Assembly (NCBI GenBank): GCA_963722815.1
Contig: CAVROM010000003.1
Coordinates: 930,001-994,000, forward strand
From: DASQFQ01 sp963722815
GTDB lineage: Bacteria > Actinomycetota > Thermoleophilia > Solirubrobacterales > Solirubrobacteraceae
Reading direction: 5' to 3'
Length of the DNA stretch: 64,000 nt
Positions 63,291 through 64,000 of the stretch are shown here, piece by piece. The position numbers were made by a program, and so were the translations under genes. The notes under the pieces were generated by a model that was not told the origin of the DNA, did not search any database, and saw only the letters and a list, made by a program, of their open reading frames with translations. Numbering within the stretch: position 1 is the stretch's first letter; each line of letters begins with the position of its first letter.

Positions 63291-63312
63291 GTGTCAGCGC
63301 CGTGTCAGCGCC
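63291..63312. promoter_or_regulatory. 11-bp perfect tandem repeat, probable SARP binding site
   Basis: GTGTCAGCGCC occurs twice head-to-tail with no spacer (63291-63301 and 63302-63312), 18 bases after the SARP start and 18 bases before ATG 63331. SARP proteins bind direct repeats with an 11-bp period just upstream of the -10, so position and geometry both fit. Confidence 0.6.
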
Positions 63313-63330
63313 CTGCTCCACGGTTGCCGC

Positions 63331-63663
63331 ATGCCGCCCCCCGAACAGCTGATCCACCGACTCGCCGCCGGCGACGCCGAGGCGATCGCGGCGATCGTCG
63401 AGGCGTCGCGCACCAGCGACGACCCGACGATCCTCGTCGCCGCGGCGCTCTTCGCCCCCGACGGCGACGGCCTGCTCGCGCGCGCCGGAGCCGTCGCCGC
63501 GACCACGCGCGACCGCCAGCTCGTGGCGATCGCCGGCGCGCACCTGAGCGGCCGCACCGACCTCGTCGACGCGCTTGCGCGCGACCACCTCGTCGACCAC
63601 CCCGACAACGTCCTCGTCGCCTGGATCGCCGGCGCGAGCCAATCCACGAAGGAGCGGGCATGA
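63331..63663 (+). CDS. Hypothetical helical protein
   Basis: Intact 110-residue protein, not recognised: EQLIHRLAAGDAEAIAAIVE, TILVAAALFAPDGDGLLARA, GAVAATTRDRQLVAIAGAHL, SGRTDLVDALARDHLVDHPD. The pattern of Ala/Leu-rich helices suggests a small all-alpha or repeat-like protein. It is first gene of the operon facing the SARP regulator, and its stop overlaps the next ATG, with AAGGAG just before it. Confidence 0.7.
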   Translation: MPPPEQLIHRLAAGDAEAIAAIVEASRTSDDPTILVAAALFAPDGDGLLARAGAVAATTRDRQLVAIAGAHLSGRTDLVDALARDHLVDHPDNVLVAWIAGASQSTKERA

Positions 63664-64000
63664 ACCCCAAGCTCACCGCCTCCCTGCTGATCCTCGCCGC
63701 GGTGCTGGCCAACGTCGGCTTCACCGCGCTCGGCTCGATCTTCAACTACCCCGACGTGCTCGACGAGCCGGCGGGCAAGGTGCTCGCCGCCTTCCGCGCG
63801 CACGAGTCCGCGGTCAGCGCGTGGTTCGCCGTGCTGGCGCTCTCCGCTGCGCTGCTGGCGCCGATCGCGATCGGCGTCGGGCGGCTCTCCTCCGAGCGCG
63901 CGATGCGCATCGCGGTGCGGGTCGGCATCGCCGCGGCCGTCGTGCAGGTCATCGGCCTGCTGCGCTGGCCGATCCTGGTTCCCGGCTACGCGGCCGACGG
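63660..64000 (+). CDS. Membrane protein, DUF4386-like, partial
   Basis: Starts at ATG 63660 (overlapping the preceding stop) and runs off the right edge after about 113 residues. Three membrane helices are visible: LTASLLILAAVLANVGFTAL, AVSAWFAVLALSAALLAPIA and VRVGIAAAVVQVIGLLRWPI. The plan resembles the DUF4386 family of six-helix proteins. Second gene of the operon probably driven by the SARP regulator. Confidence 0.65.
   Translation, partial: MNPKLTASLLILAAVLANVGFTALGSIFNYPDVLDEPAGKVLAAFRAHESAVSAWFAVLALSAALLAPIAIGVGRLSSERAMRIAVRVGIAAAVVQVIGLLRWPILVPGYAAD

Overview
The window is very GC-rich (clearly above 70 %), with GTG starts as common as ATG and operons stitched together by 4-base ATGA/GTGA overlaps. 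Together with SARP (BTAD) regulators, a MASE1 histidine kinase, an RNHCP protein and Liv-type transporters, this points to a soil actinobacterium. The gene mix fits the Thermoleophilia (Solirubrobacter/Conexibacter-like), but that placement is inference. No rRNA, tRNA, IS element, phage gene or CRISPR array was seen. Many genes, mainly in 1-10 kb, 22-35 kb and 58-63 kb, are readable only by changing frame every few hundred bases, often where a G or C run looks one base short. The 42-52.5 kb part is clean. I read this as patchy sequencing indels rather than gene decay, and give each broken gene as one CDS with its breaks noted.

Layout. 1-6.7 kb: left-truncated SARP regulator, divergent MFS exporter, cupin, cation/proton antiporter, an ECF sigma / zinc anti-sigma / peroxiredoxin-like operon, an unknown protein and a secreted-type beta-propeller. 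6.7-12.5 kb: flavodoxin-like reductase, unknown protein and a Rieske plus thiamine-diphosphate enzyme read as one polypeptide; two GNAT acetyltransferases; a DUF1801 protein; an ArsR/SRPBCC pair. 12.6-14.8 kb: large modular protein with a 'GNRA' N-terminal tag, an alpha/beta-hydrolase-like core and an M15-type peptidase end. 14.9-38.5 kb: catabolic island with two BBE-type flavin oxidases, a KstD/FrdA-like flavoprotein, a methyltransferase, VOC proteins, a complete Liv ABC importer, four SDRs, a GntR/FCD regulator, a carboxylesterase, a quercetinase-like bicupin, a cupin, an FAH-type hydrolase, a metallo-beta-lactamase fold hydrolase, a ketopantoate-reductase-like enzyme, a tandem GlcG protein, a GH39-like glycosidase and an NMT1-type binding protein. 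An 8-base motif TGYNTACA sits in five of its intergenic gaps.

38.5-42.8 kb: metallophosphoesterase lipoprotein and a LolCDE/MacB-like ABC pair. 42.9-52.5 kb: an OmpR-type two-component system followed by a methyltransferase, a membrane-anchored molybdopterin oxidoreductase, a small membrane protein, two glycosyltransferase-like genes, a sugar-nucleotide epimerase, a polytopic membrane protein, ApbE, a secreted PepSY-like protein and a 65-residue protein behind a SigB-like promoter. 52.6-64 kb: MASE1-GAF histidine kinase, Crp/Fnr regulator, structured leader plus RNHCP gene, a second 'GNRAV'-tagged hydrolase/M15 protein, an M24 aminopeptidase, an EamA exporter, an AfsR-like SARP regulator with an 11-bp tandem repeat in its divergent promoter, and the start of an operon running off the right edge.

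The strongest leads for something undescribed are the pair of GNRA(V/I)-tagged double-hydrolase proteins, which look like orphan contractile-injection effectors; the Rieske/ThDP enzyme with its two neighbours; and the catabolic island with its shared promoter motif.
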